A program made the position numbers and the translations under genes. A stretch of 64,000 nucleotides of DNA from Gaiellasilicea sp963789355. GTDB taxonomy: Bacteria > Actinomycetota > Thermoleophilia > Gaiellales > Gaiellaceae. The notes under the pieces are model-generated. The model ran no database searches, had not been told where the DNA came from, and saw nothing but the letters and a program-made list of their open reading frames with translations. Shown piece by piece: positions 53,337-61,301 of this stretch. The stretch lies in the NCBI GenBank assembly GCA_963789355.1, contig CAWBKK010000004.1:186001-250000 (forward strand), in the 5' to 3' direction. Positions within the stretch are counted from its first letter, which is position 1. Each line of letters starts with the position of its first letter.

Positions 53337-53401
53337 GGGACGCGAAGCGGCCCCTTCAGCCGTCTGGGCGCGATGAGCGTCCGCGCGAGCGGATGCTCAT
53401 C
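53337..53401 (-). repeat. 65-bp hairpin repeat, copy B (inverted relative to copy A)
   Basis: Read on the minus strand it begins with the arms GATGAGC ... GCTCATC, then a tail ending GGGGCCGCTTCGCGTCCC. Relative to copy A the second base of the arm changes C to A and its partner changes G to T, so pairing is kept. It separates glmS from the convergent small membrane protein gene and may be a two-way terminator. Confidence 0.7.
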
Positions 53402-53407
53402 CTTGCG

Positions 53408-53614
53408 CTAGTAGAAGTCGGGGTCCTCGACCGGGTCGTTCCGCTCGACCATCCCGTACTCCATCGCCTTCCAGAGCGCGAAGGCGAGCAGCGGCGGCAC
53501 GAGCAGCACGAACGGGTTCATCAGCGCCAGCGCGAGCCAGAGGAACGGTGCCGTTGCGTAGACAGTCCAGCGCTGCAGGCGGTCTCCTCGGATCCGCTCG
53601 ATGCGCTCGACCAT
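53408..53614 (-). CDS. Small membrane protein, 68 aa
   Basis: A 68-residue protein beginning MVERIERIRGDRLQRWTVYA, with one or two closely spaced membrane segments (APFLWLALALMNPFVLLVPP; LLAFALWKAMEYG) and an acidic tail ending NDPVEDPDFY. I do not recognise the family. It lies 7 nt downstream of a coiled-coil protein gene in the same direction, and the two may form a membrane-associated unit. It is convergent with glmS across repeat copy B. Confidence 0.6.
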   Translation of the reverse strand: MVERIERIRGDRLQRWTVYATAPFLWLALALMNPFVLLVPPLLAFALWKAMEYGMVERNDPVEDPDFY

Positions 53615-53621
53615 CTCGGCG

Positions 53622-53972
53622 TCAGGCCACGCTCTTCCGCCGCCGCAAGCGTGCGAGCTCGTCGTCGTGGTCGGCGGGGCCGCCGCCGATGACCTCGTCG
53701 TACAGGGCTTGCGCGGCGGCGAGCAGCGCGCCCGCGCGTCCCGCGACGTTCGCCTCGCGCTGTGCCAGCGCTCGCTCGCGCTCCAGCAGCTCGGCCTCCA
53801 GGGCCGCAAGCTCGTCCAGTGAGGTTCCGTCCGGCTCCTGCAGCGGCTGGGCCATGGGCTCGACCGCGGTGACGGCCTTCGCGAGCGCGACGTCGAGCGG
53901 CGTCGGGTCGCGCTCCTCCAGACCGAGGTGAGCGCGGAGGCCGGTGCCGAAATCGGTGATCGGATCATGCAT
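53622..53972 (-). CDS. Coiled-coil hypothetical protein, 116 aa
   Basis: A 116-residue soluble acidic protein (MHDPITDFGTGLRAHLGLEE start). The centre has heptad-like spacing (LDELAALEAELLERERALAQ, then REANVAGRAGALLAAAQALY), suggesting a coiled coil, and the C-terminus is basic (ELARLRRRKSVA). No family is recognised. It is divergent from fdhD with 57 bases between start codons, and its downstream neighbour is the small membrane protein. Confidence 0.6.
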   Translation of the reverse strand: MHDPITDFGTGLRAHLGLEERDPTPLDVALAKAVTAVEPMAQPLQEPDGTSLDELAALEAELLERERALAQREANVAGRAGALLAAAQALYDEVIGGGPADHDDELARLRRRKSVA

Positions 53973-54015
53973 GTGCGTACGTCTGAGACGCCGGATGCAG
54001 GGGAAACCTGCGCGG

Positions 54016-54029
54016 TACGCTTGCTCTGC
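54016..54029 (+). promoter_or_regulatory. Leaderless -10 promoter for fdhD
   Basis: TACGCT (54016-54021) is followed by 8 nt and GTG 54030. It supports this start over the in-frame upstream codons, which would extend into the divergent gene. Confidence 0.45.
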
Positions 54030-54806
54030 GTGATCGCCCCTCCCAACTCCACGGCGCGCGTGCGCGTGCAGCGCATCCCCGGAGGCGAGACGGGCGACGT
54101 CGTCGCGGTCGAGGAGCCGCTCGAGATCCGGATCGGCGGCACCCCCGTCGCGGTGACGATGCGGACGCCCGGCCACGACGAGGAGCTTGCGCTCGGCTTC
54201 TGCCTCTCGGAGGGGCTGCGGCCGGCGGCGGCCCACCTTCCGGACGATCTCGCGGCGAACACGGTCGACGTCGACGCTCCGGACACGGACATCGGCCGGC
54301 TGCAGCGGAGCTTCTATACCTCGTCCTCCTGCGGTGTCTGCGGCAAGGGAGCGCTCGACGCGGTCGCGGTCGAGGCGCCCAGGGTCGAGAGCGAGCTGGA
54401 GGTCGACGCGGCGCTCGTCGCGCAGCTGCCGGACCGCCTGCGAGCGGGGCAGGCCGCGTTCGACGCGACGGGCGGATTGCACGCGACCGGGCTCTTCTCC
54501 CCCGAGGGTGAGCTGCTCTGCGTCCGGGAGGACGTCGGGCGTCACAACGCGCTCGACAAGGTCATCGGTCGCGCGTTCCTCGACGAGCGGCTGCCGCTCT
54601 CCGACACGATCCTCTGCGTCAGCGGCAGGCTCTCGTTCGAGCTCGTCCAGAAGGCGGCCGTCGCCGGCTGCCCACTCCTCGTGGCCGTCGGCGCACCGTC
54701 TTCGCTCGCCGTCGCGCTTGCCGCCGATCGCGGGATCACGCTCTGCGGCTTCGTCCGCGCCGGCTCGCTGAACGTTTACACCGAGGCGTGGCGTGTCCAT
54801 GCCTGA
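54030..54806 (+). CDS. fdhD: Formate dehydrogenase accessory sulfurtransferase FdhD
   Basis: A 258-residue maturation factor that transfers sulfur to the molybdenum cofactor of formate dehydrogenase. The cysteine pair is in SSSCGVCGKGALDAV. Other family segments are TPGHDEELALGFCLSEGL, GGLHATGLFSPEGELLCVRE, DVGRHNALDKVIGRAFL and ILCVSGRLSFELVQKAAVAG. It lies 2-5 kb from the formate dehydrogenase genes and next to mobA, a logical cofactor-maturation neighbourhood. A methyltransferase gene overlaps its 3' end. Confidence 0.95.
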   Translation: MIAPPNSTARVRVQRIPGGETGDVVAVEEPLEIRIGGTPVAVTMRTPGHDEELALGFCLSEGLRPAAAHLPDDLAANTVDVDAPDTDIGRLQRSFYTSSSCGVCGKGALDAVAVEAPRVESELEVDAALVAQLPDRLRAGQAAFDATGGLHATGLFSPEGELLCVREDVGRHNALDKVIGRAFLDERLPLSDTILCVSGRLSFELVQKAAVAGCPLLVAVGAPSSLAVALAADRGITLCGFVRAGSLNVYTEAWRVHA

Positions 54807-55539
54807 GGACCACTTCGGCGAGGACGTGGCCGAGCGGTTCGACGAGAGGTACGGCTACCAGGCCGATCCAGCCGTCGTCGATCCGATCGTCGCGTTCTTG
54901 GCGGACCTTGCTTCCGGCGGAGCTGCACTCGAGCTCGGCGTCGGCACCGGCCGGATCGCGCTCCCGCTGGCCGAGCGCGGCGTGCACGTGCACGGGATCG
55001 ACCTGTCGGAGGCGATGGTTGCGCGGCTGCGTGCGAAGTCCGGTTCGGAGCGAGTCGGCGTCACGATCGGCGACTTCGCCACGGCGACGGTGGACGCGAC
55101 GTTCTCGCTCGCCTACCTCGTCGCCAACACGATCATGAACCTGACCACGCAGGACGAGCAGGTCGCCTGTTTTCAGAACGTCGCAGCGCACCTCGAGCCG
55201 GGCGGCTGCTTCGTGATCGAGGTGCTCGTTCCGGGGCTGCGGCGGCTGCCGCCCGGCGAGGTCTTCCAGCCCTTCGACGTGAGCCCGACGCACCTCGGGT
55301 TCGACGAGTACGACGTGGCCCGGCAAGGCCTGGTCTCGCACCATTACTGGATCGACGAGGGCAGGGTCGAGGTGCTGTCGCCGCCGTTCCGCTACGTCTG
55401 GCCGTCGGAGCTCGACCTGATGGCTCGCCTCGCGGGGATGAGCCTGCGCGAGCGCTGGGGCGGCTGGACCCGGGAGGCGTTCACGAGCGAGAGCGCGAAG
55501 CACGTCTCCGTTTGGGAGAAGTCGGCGTCGACGGGGTAA
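54793..55539 (+). CDS. Class I SAM-dependent methyltransferase
   Basis: A 248-residue Rossmann methyltransferase. Motif I is ALELGVGTGRIALPLAERGV, followed by GIDLSEAMVARLRAKSGS, the motif II region SLAYLVANTIMNL and the motif III HLEPGGCFVIEVLVPGL. The substrate is unknown. A GAGG ribosome site 6 nt before GTG 54793 favours that start; ATG 54799 is an alternative. It overlaps fdhD by 14 bases and mobA by 28, so it probably belongs to the same transcript. Confidence 0.87.
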   Translation: MSMPEDHFGEDVAERFDERYGYQADPAVVDPIVAFLADLASGGAALELGVGTGRIALPLAERGVHVHGIDLSEAMVARLRAKSGSERVGVTIGDFATATVDATFSLAYLVANTIMNLTTQDEQVACFQNVAAHLEPGGCFVIEVLVPGLRRLPPGEVFQPFDVSPTHLGFDEYDVARQGLVSHHYWIDEGRVEVLSPPFRYVWPSELDLMARLAGMSLRERWGGWTREAFTSESAKHVSVWEKSASTG

Positions 55540-56063
55540 CCGGAGTGTTGCTCGTGGGCGGGCCGTCGACGCGGTTCGGCTCGCCGAAGGCACTCGCCCC
55601 GTTCGGCGGCGAGACGCTGGCTGAGCGGACCTGGCGGATCCTGGGCGAGGCGTTCCCCGCCCGGCTGGCGGTCGGGAAGGGCGACGTGGAGCTCCCGTTC
55701 GACGTCGTCGTCGAGCAAGCGGAGCCTCGCGCGCCGCTCGTCGGCGTGATCACCGGGCTGAGGCTGGCCGCCACCGAGACCGCTGTGTTCCTCCCGGTCG
55801 ACTGCCCGCTCGTCACGCCGGCGCTGCTGCGGCAGCTCGGTGAGGCGCGCGCCGTCACGCAGACGGGCCCGCTTCCGGGCGGCTACTCGAAGGCCGACCT
55901 GCCCGAGCTCGAGCGCCGGCTCGCGTCGGGAGACTGGACGCTTCGCGGCGTCAACCCGCGCGTGCTCGAGGCCGACACGCGCTTGCTCGCCAACGTCAAC
56001 ACCCGGGCGGAGCTCTCAGCGCTCGAACACGACCTCGCCGCTCTCGACCAGCAAGGGACCTGA
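55512..56063 (+). CDS. mobA: Molybdenum cofactor guanylyltransferase
   Basis: A 183-residue nucleotidyltransferase that attaches GMP to molybdopterin, needed for the bis-MGD cofactor of formate dehydrogenase. The signature is GVLLVGGPSTRFGSPKALAP near the N-terminus. Further marks are APLVGVITGLRLAATETAVF, FLPVDCPLVTPALLRQL and the C-terminal NVNTRAELSALE. Start TTG 55512 is tentative; GTG 55545 would also preserve the signature. The 3' end overlaps birA in convergent orientation by 48 bases. Confidence 0.9.
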   Translation: MGEVGVDGVTGVLLVGGPSTRFGSPKALAPFGGETLAERTWRILGEAFPARLAVGKGDVELPFDVVVEQAEPRAPLVGVITGLRLAATETAVFLPVDCPLVTPALLRQLGEARAVTQTGPLPGGYSKADLPELERRLASGDWTLRGVNPRVLEADTRLLANVNTRAELSALEHDLAALDQQGT

Positions 56064-56759
56064 GTCCGTCGCGATCTCGAGGCGCCCGTCGCGGGTGATC
56101 ATCTGCGCCGTGCCCGCGACACCGTCGGCGGTGACGCGACGGCCGCGGAGGAAGTCGCGCGCACCGAGATCCTCGTAGAGCGAGTCGAGCCCGCCGTCCC
56201 GCCACGCGTCGTAGCGCTGCTCGAGCTCGAGCAAGAGCCGGGCCAGGATCGGCGCGCGATCGTACACGCGGCCGGTCACCGACCGGAGCGATCCTGCCGG
56301 CGCCTTCGTCTCGGCCGGGAGCTCGCCCGGGCGCTGGTTGACGTTGATCCCGATCCCGAGCACGACTGCTCCGTCCTTCAGCTCGGCGATCCCGCCGGCG
56401 ACCTTGCGCCGGTCGAGCATGACGTCGTTCGGCCATTTGATCTGCGCGGCGAGGCCGGTCGCCTGCTCGATCACGGCCGCGACGCCGACACCGGCCACCA
56501 ACGTCAGCTCGGCGGCGCGTCGCTCGGCGGGTGGCCGCAGCAGGATCGAGACGAGAATCGACGAGCCTGCGGGCGCCTCCCAGCGGCGACCCATCCGGCC
56601 CCGGCCGGCGGTCTGCTCCTCGCAGACGGCGACCGCGCCCTCCGGCTGGGCCGAGTCGAGCAGGCGCTGGGTCGTCTCGCACTCCTCGAGGTAGAGGTAC
56701 GGCCGCCCGAAGCGGCCGCGCAGCAGCGACTCCACGTGTCCGGGCGCCAGGGAGATCAC
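56016..56759 (-). CDS. birA: Biotin-[acetyl-CoA-carboxylase] ligase
   Basis: A 247-residue biotin protein ligase without the N-terminal repressor domain. Family segments are CEEQTAGRGRMGRRWEAPAG (biotin loop with GRGRxGRxW), SILVSILLRPPAERR, IKWPNDVMLDRRKVAGGIAE with the catalytic lysine, and VVLGIGINVNQRPGELP. It activates biotin and attaches it to carboxylases. GTG start overlapping the formate dehydrogenase stop by four bases (GTGA), so it is translationally coupled to that operon, an unusual partner. Confidence 0.95.
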   Translation of the reverse strand: MISLAPGHVESLLRGRFGRPYLYLEECETTQRLLDSAQPEGAVAVCEEQTAGRGRMGRRWEAPAGSSILVSILLRPPAERRAAELTLVAGVGVAAVIEQATGLAAQIKWPNDVMLDRRKVAGGIAELKDGAVVLGIGINVNQRPGELPAETKAPAGSLRSVTGRVYDRAPILARLLLELEQRYDAWRDGGLDSLYEDLGARDFLRGRRVTADGVAGTAQMITRDGRLEIATDSGPLLVESGEVVFER

Positions 56760-59446
56760 ACGCGCTCGAGCCGCACGGCCGAGACCTTGTACTCGGGCGT
56801 GCCGATCAGCGGGTCGCCGACGTCGTGCGTCAGCCAGTTCACGCGCGCCTCGGCGAAGTGGAGCGCCATCCAGACGAGACCGGGGTAGACGCGCTCGGAC
56901 AGCTTCGCCCGTGCGGTGAGATCGCCGCGCCGCGAGACGAGCCGTACCCACTCCCCCTCCGCAACGCCGAGCGCCGACGCGTCCTCGGCCGCGATCTCGA
57001 AGAACGGATCCACCTGCTTGTCGGTGATCCCGGCCTCGCGCATCGTCATCCCGGCCGAGTTGTAGTGGTAGAGCGTCCGCCCCGTGGAGAGGACGAACGG
57101 GTACTCGGAGTCGGGCTCCTCGATCGGCGGCTGGTACTCGACCGGATGGAACTTGCCCTTGCCGGACGGGAGCGAGGGATGGCCTTCGTGCAGAAACATC
57201 GTCCCCGGGTGGTCCGCATCCGGGCACGGCCACTGCATGCCGTGCTCCTCGATCCTGGGGTAGCGGATCCCGAACCAGTTCGGGCAGAGATCGGCGAGCT
57301 CGTTCCAGACGGACTCCGCGTCCGGGTACTCCGGCCAGTCGCAGCCGAGCGCACGGGCGAGGGAGATCACGATCTCGCGGTCGCCGCGTGCGCTCCCGGG
57401 CAGCGGCACTGCGGCGCGAACGCGATTGATCCGCCGCTCGGTGTTCGTGAAGGTGCCGTCCTTCTCGGCGAAGCTCGACGCGGGGAAGACGACGTTCGCG
57501 TGCCGCCGCGAGGTCTCGTTCAGGAAGAGATCCTGGGCGACGAGGAACTCGAGCTGCTGCAGCCCTTCCTCGACGTGATGTGCGTTCGGCTCGGTCTGGG
57601 CCGGGTTCTCGCCGACGAGGTAGAGCGCCTTGATCCTGCCGTCGTGCAGCCCCGACATCATCTGATCGAGCCGGTAGCCGGCGCGCTCGGGCACGTCGGC
57701 GCCCCACGCGGCCGCGAACTTCTCGCGCACGTCGGGGTCGTCCCAGGGCTGATAGCCCGGGAAGTAGTGCGGGTTCGCGCCCGAGTCGTTCAGGCCCTGG
57801 ACGTTGTTCTGGCCGCGAAGCGCGTTCAGGCCGGTCGACTCGTAGCCGAGGTGCCCGGTCATCAGGACGAGGTTCGCGAGCGACCAGATGTTGTCGACGC
57901 CGCACGCGTGCTCGGTGATCCCGAGCGTGTAGAAGATCGCTGCGTGCCGCTCGGTCGCGTACTCGCGGGCGGTGATCCGAATGGACTCGGCCGAAACGCC
58001 CGTCACCCGTTCGGCGTCCTCGGGGGTGTACCGCGCGACGACCTCGCGCACCGACTCGAAGTCCTCGCAGTGTGCCGCGATGTAGGCGTCGTCCTGGAGC
58101 CCCTCCTCGAGGATCACGTGCATGATCGCGTTCAGCAGCCAGACGTCCGAGCCGGGGCGCAGCTGCAGGTGGCGCTTCGCGAGCTTCGTCAGCCAGATCG
58201 CGCGCGGGTCGGCGACGACGAGCGTGGCGCCGTTCCGCACCGCCTTCTTGATCCGCAGCGCCAGCACCGGGTGCGCCTCGGTCGTGTTCGAGCCGATCAC
58301 GAGCAGGAAGCGGCAGTTCTCGATCTCCGGGATCGAATTGGTGGTTGCGCCTCTGCCGAGCGACCTGACCAGGCCGTAGAGGGTGGGAGCGTGTCAGGTG
58401 GCCTCGCACGAGTGGACGGAATGGGTCTTCAGCCCCGTCCGGGCGAGCTTCTGGATCAGGTAGTTCTCCTCGTTCGTCAGCCGGGCCGAGCTGAGCACGC
58501 CGACGTGCTGCGGCGAGTGGCGCTCCATCACCCCCTTGAGCCCGTCGGCCGCCGTGCGCAGCGCGTCCTCCCACGTCGCGGGATGGAGCTCGCCGTCGGC
58601 GCCGCGGATCAGCGGCTCGGTGAGGCGATCGGGGTGATGGACGAAGTTGAAGGCGAAACGGCCCTTGACGCAGAGGTTGCCCTCGTTCGAGACGTACTCC
58701 GGCTTCGAGGTCACCTTCACGATCCGCTTCGTCTCGGGGTCGACGTTGAGGTCGAGCTGGCAGCCGACGCCACAGAACGTGCACGTCGTCTTCACCTGCT
58801 CCAGCGCGCGCTCCTCGACGCCGGCGTTCTCGAGGAACTTCTCGTAGATCGCGCCCGTCGGGCAGGTCGAGAGGCAGCCGCCGCAGAGCTCGCACTCCGT
58901 GTCGAGCCAGCTCTTGCCCCACGTCGGCACGATCCGTGCCTCCGGCCCGCGCCCCTCGAGCGAGAGCGCCGAGCACTGCATCACCTCCTGCGTGTACCGG
59001 ACGCAGCGGTTGCAGAGGATGCACGAGTCGGGCTCGTAGCCCATCAGCTTGTTCCTGTCCTCGTACGGCTCGCGCTTCGCGTCGGGGAGGAGGAACGGCG
59101 CTTCGGCGTCGAGCTCGAGGGCGAGGTCGGTCAGCTCGTTCGGCCGGCCGCCGGGGTCGGCGTTCAGGTGCTCGGAGAGGAGCATCTCCGTCAGCGTCTT
59201 CCGCAGCTGCGGGACGTTCGCGTTGGTGGAGACGACCATTCCAGGTGCGACACGCGTGGCGCACGCGGGGAGTGGCCGCGGCGATCCCTCCACGCCGACG
59301 ACGCACATCCGGCAGCCGCCGTAGGGCGCGAGCTTGTCGTCGTGGCAGAGCGTCGGGATGAAGACGCCGTTCCGCGCCGCCGCATGGACGAGCAGTTCGC
59401 CCTCGGAAGCGGTCGCGACGCGGCCGTCGAGCGTGAACTCGATCAT
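56756..59446 (-). CDS. Selenocysteine-containing formate dehydrogenase catalytic (alpha) subunit
   Basis: An 896-residue molybdo/tungsto-enzyme if the in-frame TGA at 58396-58394 is read as selenocysteine (residue 351). The N-terminal [2Fe-2S] domain has Cys34, Cys45, Cys48 and Cys62. Two ferredoxin-type clusters are in CILCNRCVRYTQEVMQC and CELCGGCLSTCP, and the cofactor-proximal [4Fe-4S] cluster is in CTFCGVGC with Cys259. After the TGA, HAPTLYGLVRSLGRGATTNS matches the Sec-His region of bacterial formate dehydrogenases such as E. coli FdnG, and GSNTTEAHPVLALRIKKAV is the MGD-binding continuation. The NuoG-type His-Cys3 cluster is absent. The NuoE-NuoF partner overlaps its start by four bases. 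Confidence 0.92.
58350..58382 (-). promoter_or_regulatory. SECIS-like element for selenocysteine insertion
   Basis: The mRNA after the UGA folds into CGGCCU-GGUC-AGGUCG (58376-58361): a 6-bp stem including one G-U pair and a GGUC apical loop, as in E. coli fdhF and fdnG. The loop begins 23 nt after the UGA, within the usual bacterial distance. An outer CCUCU/AGAGG stem (58382-58378 with 58354-58350) extends it across an internal loop. Confidence 0.8.
58394..58396 (-). other. In-frame TGA selenocysteine codon (Sec351)
   Basis: The codon preceding is ACC (Thr) and the next is CAC (His), giving C-E-A-T-Sec-H-A-P-T. The reading frame is identical on both sides, from ATG 59446 to the stop at 56756, so no frameshift is involved. 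Confidence 0.88.
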
Positions 59447-60884
59447 GCGGACATCTTCTCGAACAGCTCCGGCCAGTGCGCGAAGGCGTTGCGAACCGGG
59501 ATCGGTGCCGCCTGCCCGAGGCCGCAGATCGAGGTCAGCGTCATCGCCTCCAGCCATTCGTCGATCTGCCCGCGCGTCATCGTCCGCTCGCCTGCAAAGA
59601 CGGCGTGGAGGGCGCGGTTGCCGATCCGGCACGGCGTGCACTTCTGGCACGACTCCTCGGCGAAGAAGCGCATCGTCTCGGCGAGGAGGTGAAGCGGCGA
59701 GTAATCGCTCGGGAAGACCTGGACGGCCGCCGAGCCGACGCCGCAGCCCCACTCTGCGAGCGCCTCCCTCGTCAAAGGCGTGTCGAGCGCGGCCGGGGGC
59801 AGGATCCCGCTCGCGGCACCGCCGGGGACGATCGCGCCCGGCTCGGCCGTGAGCCCACCGGCGTAACCGTCGATCAGCTCGCGCAGCGTGAGGTCGAGCG
59901 GCGCCTGGTAGCAGCCCGGCTTGCCGACGGCGCCGGAGACCGACCAGAGGCGCGACGGCTGCCAGCCGCCGCGGAGGATCAGGGCGACGTGGGCGAGCGT
60001 CTCGACGTTGTTGATCAGCGTCGGCCGGCCGAGGTAGCCGGACTGGCTCGGGAACGGCGGCTTCAGCCGAGGCATCCCCCGCCGGCCTTCCATCGACTCG
60101 AGCATCGCCGTCTCCTCGCCGCAGATGTATGCGCCGGCTCCGATCACGAGCTGGACGGGAAGGCCGCGTACCGCGATCGCCTCCTTCAGCACGGCCCTGG
60201 ACGTGGCGTACTCCTCGCGCAGGTAGATGTAGGCCTCGTCCGTCTCGCAGAAGCGCATCGCCGCCTCGAGCCCCTCGAGCAGGAGCTGCGGCCGGAGCTC
60301 CAGCACGTAGCGGTCCTTGATCGTTCCCGGCTCGCCCTCGTCGGCGTTGACGATCACCACGCGCGGCGAGGGCTCGCTCCGGACGGCGTCCCACTTGCGC
60401 CAGGTGGGAAAGCCCGCGCCTCCCATCCCCGTCAGACCCGACGCCTCGAGTCGCGCGAGCACCTCCTCCTGGGTCAGCTCCGGCGGCTCGCGGACGTCGT
60501 CGGGGTCGAGCAGGAAGCCGTTCGTCGAATGGGTGACGCCGCCGAGGACGTCGTCGCCGTGCAGCACCACCGGCGCGAGGTCGCAGTGGCCGAGACAGGG
60601 CACCTCGATCGCTCCGGCCGCGAGCAGAGCTTGCGGGAGCCGGCGCAGTCGCACACAGGCCCGGTGCAGACGCGCACGGCGTCGACCGGCACCTGCAGGA
60701 AGGAGTAGAAGGAGACGACCTCGTGGACGTCGCCGCGCCGCAGGTTCATCCGGTCTGCGAGCGCGTCCGAGAGCTCCGGCGTGATCGGCCCGACCTCCCG
60801 GCGCAGCCGGCCGAGGTTGTCGAGCAGCCGCGTCCGCTCCGTCGGCAGCTCCTCGAGCAGGCTCGCGAGGCGGAGCACGTCCAC
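59443..60884 (-). CDS. NuoE-NuoF fusion, formate dehydrogenase electron-transfer subunit (one frameshift)
   Basis: About 480 residues. The N-terminal part is NuoE-like (LADRMNLRRGDVHEVVSFYS) with [2Fe-2S] ligands in CTGPVC and, after a frame change near 60640, in CLGHCD. The NuoF-like part follows: GLTGMGGAGFPTWRKW (NADH/FMN site), VNADEGEPGTIKDRY, GAYICGEETAMLESMEGRR and the [4Fe-4S] ligands ESCQKCTPCRIGN with a fourth Cys in TSICGLGQ. It should pass electrons from formate to NAD+, or the reverse, with the selenoprotein subunit (ATGA overlap). GTG start at 60884, 6 nt after a TAGACT element. The fusion is like FdsB-type subunits but keeps both NuoE cysteine pairs. Confidence 0.88.
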
Positions 60885-60896
60885 CTGCCGAGTCTA
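60885..60896 (-). promoter_or_regulatory. Leaderless -10 promoter of the formate dehydrogenase operon
   Basis: On the minus strand TAGACT (plus 60891-60896) is followed by 6 nt and GTG 60884. The element overlaps the stop codon of arfB, so the fdh operon can be transcribed independently of it. Confidence 0.5.
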
Positions 60897-61301
60897 GTCC
60901 GGCCGGCGGCGCAGCCTCTTCGTCTGCGAACGCCGCTTCTTCGAGTCGAGCCTCCGCTCGCGGGACGCCTGCGACGGCTTCGTCGCCACCCGGCGCCGCT
61001 GCACCTTCAGCGCCTCCCGCAGCTGCTCGACGAGACGCTCCACCGCGAGCTCGCGATTGCGCCACTGGCTCCGTTCGTCCTGCGCGATCGCGCGAAGCGT
61101 CGGCCCGGCCTTCGCCAGCACGCGCCGTTTCTGCACTTCCGTCAGCGCCGACGACGCCTCCACGTCGAGGATCGCCTCGACGCGCGTCTCCGCCGTGTTC
61201 GCGTGCTGTCCGCCCGGGCCGCTCGAACGCGAGAAGCGCAGCTCGATCTCGGCGAGAGGCAGTAGGACTGAACGTGTCACCCGGATAGCATCCCGCTCCA
61301 T
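60894..61301 (-). CDS. arfB: Alternative ribosome-rescue factor / peptidyl-tRNA hydrolase ArfB
   Basis: A 135-residue class I release-factor-like protein lacking codon-recognition domains. The catalytic GGQ loop is SRSSGPGGQHANTAETRVEA near residue 30. The C-terminal tail is strongly basic (RERRLDSKKRRSQTKRLRRR), as needed to enter an empty mRNA channel. It hydrolyses peptidyl-tRNA on stalled ribosomes. ATG 61301 is used; GTG 61280 (VTRSVLLPLAEIELRFSRS) is an alternative and would avoid overlapping the start of the divergent HAD gene. Confidence 0.88.
   Translation of the reverse strand: MERDAIRVTRSVLLPLAEIELRFSRSSGPGGQHANTAETRVEAILDVEASSALTEVQKRRVLAKAGPTLRAIAQDERSQWRNRELAVERLVEQLREALKVQRRRVATKPSQASRERRLDSKKRRSQTKRLRRRPD
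61286..61299 (+). promoter_or_regulatory. Leaderless -10 promoter for the HAD-IIA phosphatase operon
   Basis: TAGCAT (61286-61291) is followed by 8 nt and the ATG at 61300. The element lies within the 5' part of the divergent arfB. Confidence 0.45.

Noticed and set aside
58300..58396. Reading the formate dehydrogenase as two genes or a nonsense pseudogene
   Set aside because: Frame, conserved residues and the SECIS-like hairpin all fit a selenocysteine codon, and the second half has no credible start of its own.
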